Origin: JAWXBG01 sp044375415
GTDB lineage: Bacteria; Bacteroidota; Bacteroidia; Flavobacteriales_D; Sanyastnellaceae
Direction of reading: 5' to 3'
DNA length: 8,814 bases
NCBI GenBank assembly: GCA_044375415.1
Contig: JBILMS010000098.1
Span: 1-8,814, forward strand
Position 1 is the first letter of the stretch, and each line of letters starts with the position of its first letter. Made by a program: the position numbers and the translations under genes. The notes under the pieces are model-generated. The model was not told the DNA's origin. It was given only the letters and a program-made list of their open reading frames with translations, and did not search any database. Of this stretch, positions 6,460 to 8,814 are shown piece after piece.

Positions 6460-8814
6460 AAACTGTAAATCTCATTAAGGGAGATACGTCAACTTGCTGT
6501 CGCATAGACCTCAAGTCTTTGATGAATCGAACTTCAGGGTTGAATCCCTTTAAAGGAGGATTTTCCTTCCGGAATTTAAGTTTGCTTCTTGTGACCGCTG
6601 TTTTTATGCTGAGCTCGGCCAGTGTATTTGCAGAGGCGAATTATGTCTATCATGAGAGAACCAATGATAATCCGGGTTGCGGGGCGAATGCCTACGTTAA
6701 CGATTTGAACCCAACTTCTTCTGAACCGGTAGTACTGGCTTGGAAAGTTGAGTACCAATTTTACACAACCAACAGTTGGGTATACTATACTACCGACGGA
6801 TCAAACCCTACGGGTGCTTTTGGTGTGGGAAGTGGAACAACTCAAGTAGTGAGTGGCTCATACAACTGTACGTTCGGCGGTCCGGTTGTTGACGTACTTA
6901 GTGCAACTATTCCGGCTCAGCCAAATGGCACTGTTGTGAAATACATCATCGGTGCATGGCACAGTGGTGGTGGAGCTGAAATTTTTGCCAATGGTCCGGG
7001 TGCTCCATGTGGAGGATGTGGTCCATTGACAGATGATGACAGTGAAGCAACTGTATTTACCTATTCGGTTACCAACGTTTTGAACGTTAATACAGGAGAG
7101 TATTTCTCTACTATTCAAGCTGCTATAGATGATGCTCAAACGTTAAATGGTCATACCATTACTGTAGATGCAGGAACGTATCAGGAAGCGCTGGCCATTA
7201 CAAAAGCGATCGCGTTGCAGGGTCCAAATGCATCCATCTCTCCCAACGGTGGTGCGCGCGTTCCTGAGGCCATCATTGACCTCACAACGGGTACCCGGTC
7301 GATCCGGATGTTCAGCTCCAACGTGAATATCATAGGTTTCGAGATCCGCAATTCAGCAAATGCCGGTGCAATCATTGCAGGTCAATTCAATGAAGTAAAC
7401 AGCAATCCTACCAATGTGGTAATAGAACGGAATTATTTCCACGATCTGAACGGCAGCGCTATTGTGCACTTTGCACCTCCTTCTAGCGCTGCATGGACGG
7501 TGAATGACAATAGGATCGAGAACGTGACGGAGGGCGCCTACTATGGTGGCACCTATGGCTCCGGCGTCCAGTTCTGGACGGGTGCCAATTGTGTGGTTAC
7601 CAACAACGTGATCAGCAATGTGGCACACTATGGCATTCATCTGGGTAACATATCAAACTCAACGTTTAACGGAAATCATATCAGTAACTGCAACGGGGCA
7701 GCTATTCAGGGTTTTGGTACCTTCAACGGAAATACCTTTTCGGATAATGAGCTTGTGCGTTCTTCGCTGCCTTTATCTACAGATGGCATCAGGATATTAT
7801 CGGCACCTACTTCGATCACGATTACCAATAATTATATTGCAGGTTATGCCAATGGCGTTTTGATAGGTGCCGGCCAAGCCATCTCCGGAACGTTCACCCT
7901 TACCAATAATAACCTGGCCGGTAACACCTATGGGCTTTACCATGGCGGTACAGGAACTGTTTCGGCTCCGTGCAACTGGTGGGGTGAAGTCTGTTCAACG
8001 GTCTCTCAAAAGGTGTTTGGTCCGGTTACCCTGGAAACAATACTAAACAGCGGTACAGATACTGAGCCTGCTTTAAGAGGCTTCCAGCCTGCAGCAGGCA
8101 CATGTAGAGGGGTACCCCTGGCCCTGGTACTTACAGCCACTCCTTCCGCGACTTCATGTTCCGTTCCTACCGGTACGGTATCGCTGAGCGCATCGGGTGG
8201 TACCCCCCCTTATACCTACGGAGGGGATGCTATATCGGGCCTTGCAGCAGGTACCTATACCTACACGGTAATAGATAATCTGGGGTGTAACGCTTCTGCT
8301 ACAGCAACCATCACCAACCAAACGACCAGTACACCTGAAGTCTGCGATGGTATCGACAACGATTGCGACGGAAGCATTGACGAAGACCTGGTGTTTATGA
8401 ACTATTACGCAGATGCGGACGGCGACGGCTTTGGTAATCCTTCGGAATCCGTTTCTTCCTGCACAGCGCCTTCAGGCTATGTGGTTGACAACACGGATTG
8501 CAATGACAACAACGCGGCGATTAACCCGGGTGCTGCGGAAGTCTGCGATGGAATAGACAACAATTGCGACGGATTAACGGATGCGCTCCCAACCCCCATA
8601 ACGGTGGGTTCAGCATCGGCATCGCCGACTTTGTGCATTTTCGCTGAGTTAACGCCGATCACCCATACTACCGCTGGGGCAACAGGCATCGGAAGTCCTT
8701 CGGGCCTGCCGCCTGGCGTAACGGCTTTGTGGGCTTCTAATACCATTACCATAAGCGGCACGCCCACTACCGCCGGAACCTTTAATTATAGCATTCCCCT
8801 TGCAGGAGGCTGTG
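6456..8814 (+). CDS. Large multidomain cell-surface protein, 3' end beyond the window
   Basis: A single frame stays open from ATG 6456 to the window edge (786 complete codons). Residues 1-59 form a long Sec leader with the hydrophobic core LSLLLVTAVFML and a likely cut after SVFA (59); Met23 (6522) is an alternative start giving a shorter leader. Residues about 62-205 form a beta-rich domain with VYYTTDGSNPTG, resembling small carbohydrate-binding or Fn3-like modules. Residues about 210-550 form a right-handed parallel beta-helix of the pectate-lyase/NosD type, opening with YFSTIQAAIDDAQ and VDAGTYQEAL, with many N-rich turns and a closing CNWWG (506-510). Residues about 556-620 resemble a SprB repeat (SASGGTPPYTY, GLAAGTYTYTV). 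Residues 628-709 carry two MopE-type metal-binding motifs (EVCDGIDNDCDG, EVCDGIDNNCDG) around YADADGDGFG. From 717 an Ig-like repeat follows (GLPPGV, ITISGTPTTAGTFNY). A C-terminal type IX sorting domain is expected beyond the edge but not seen. Adhesion or glycan binding is inferred; no catalytic site was identified. Confidence 0.88.
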   Translation, partial: MKTVNLIKGDTSTCCRIDLKSLMNRTSGLNPFKGGFSFRNLSLLLVTAVFMLSSASVFAEANYVYHERTNDNPGCGANAYVNDLNPTSSEPVVLAWKVEYQFYTTNSWVYYTTDGSNPTGAFGVGSGTTQVVSGSYNCTFGGPVVDVLSATIPAQPNGTVVKYIIGAWHSGGGAEIFANGPGAPCGGCGPLTDDDSEATVFTYSVTNVLNVNTGEYFSTIQAAIDDAQTLNGHTITVDAGTYQEALAITKAIALQGPNASISPNGGARVPEAIIDLTTGTRSIRMFSSNVNIIGFEIRNSANAGAIIAGQFNEVNSNPTNVVIERNYFHDLNGSAIVHFAPPSSAAWTVNDNRIENVTEGAYYGGTYGSGVQFWTGANCVVTNNVISNVAHYGIHLGNISNSTFNGNHISNCNGAAIQGFGTFNGNTFSDNELVRSSLPLSTDGIRILSAPTSITITNNYIAGYANGVLIGAGQAISGTFTLTNNNLAGNTYGLYHGGTGTVSAPCNWWGEVCSTVSQKVFGPVTLETILNSGTDTEPALRGFQPAAGTCRGVPLALVLTATPSATSCSVPTGTVSLSASGGTPPYTYGGDAISGLAAGTYTYTVIDNLGCNASATATITNQTTSTPEVCDGIDNDCDGSIDEDLVFMNYYADADGDGFGNPSESVSSCTAPSGYVVDNTDCNDNNAAINPGAAEVCDGIDNNCDGLTDALPTPITVGSASASPTLCIFAELTPITHTTAGATGIGSPSGLPPGVTALWASNTITISGTPTTAGTFNYSIPLAGGC
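8337..8573 (+). repeat. Direct repeat encoding MopE-type CDGxDNxCDG motifs
   Basis: Two 36-bp copies at 8337-8372 and 8538-8573 agree at 33 positions. Each encodes EVCDGIDN(D/N)CDG, and their starts are 201 bp (67 codons) apart, so the frame is kept. The intervening segment encodes the acidic YADADGDGFG and DCNDNNAAINPGA elements of the same repeat unit. The second copy replaces the acidic follow-up (SIDED) with LTDAL, marking the end of the array. Confidence 0.8.

Noticed and set aside
6475..6560. Possible tRNA suggested by GGGTTGAATCCC, which resembles a T-arm
   Set aside because: No consistent acceptor, D and anticodon stems can be formed, and the stretch is in frame within the leader of the large surface-protein gene.
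6553..6560. AAAGGAGG as a strong Shine-Dalgarno site
   Set aside because: No start codon follows at suitable spacing in the coding frame, and it lies inside the leader-coding part of the surface-protein gene.
6576..8767. Several minus-strand frames inside the surface-protein region, and one plus-strand frame at 7618-7863
   Set aside because: They are shadows of the long, domain-supported plus-strand frame that starts at 6456.

Overview
The window looks like chromosomal DNA from a member of the Bacteroidota. The main support is the incomplete gene at the right end, whose domain mix (a beta-helix, a SprB-like repeat, MopE-type metal-binding motifs and an Ig-like repeat) is typical of gliding/T9SS-type surface proteins in this phylum. 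A secreted protein with a leader ending in FGQ, the lack of clear Shine-Dalgarno sequences and a TTTG/TAnnnTTTG-like promoter agree with this. A flavobacterial or related lineage is my inference; no rRNA or other taxonomic marker is present.

Region by region. (1) Positions 1-1430 hold an IS3-family insertion sequence on the minus strand, with orfA and orfB joined by an A8 slippery run. This copy is inactivated by an apparent one-base deletion in orfB. An imperfect inverted repeat of about 130 bp lies against and slightly overlaps the orfB end. (2) Positions 1452-2975 encode a rhomboid intramembrane serine protease with a large extra N-terminal region. The IS tip lies only 21 bp before its ATG. 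(3) Positions 3069-4163 hold two small plus-strand genes that I cannot assign to a pathway: a secreted protein and a putative winged-helix protein. (4) Positions 4164-4447 are a convergent intergenic region with a GC-rich direct-repeat block. (5) Positions 4448-5731 (minus) encode a complete RhlE-type DEAD-box RNA helicase. (6) Positions 5732-6455 are AT-rich and mostly without a convincing gene. (7) From 6456 to the right edge a single open frame with no stop encodes at least 786 residues of a multidomain surface protein.

The genes do not form an obvious pathway or operon. The rhomboid and the two small genes share a strand but are separated by gaps of 93 and 189 bp. I see no CRISPR array, tRNA, rRNA, phage module or recognisable defence system. 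The most notable items are the IS/rhomboid junction, the inverted repeat at the left edge, the GC-rich repeats before the helicase and the architecture of the truncated surface protein. I do not see strong evidence for an undescribed system.
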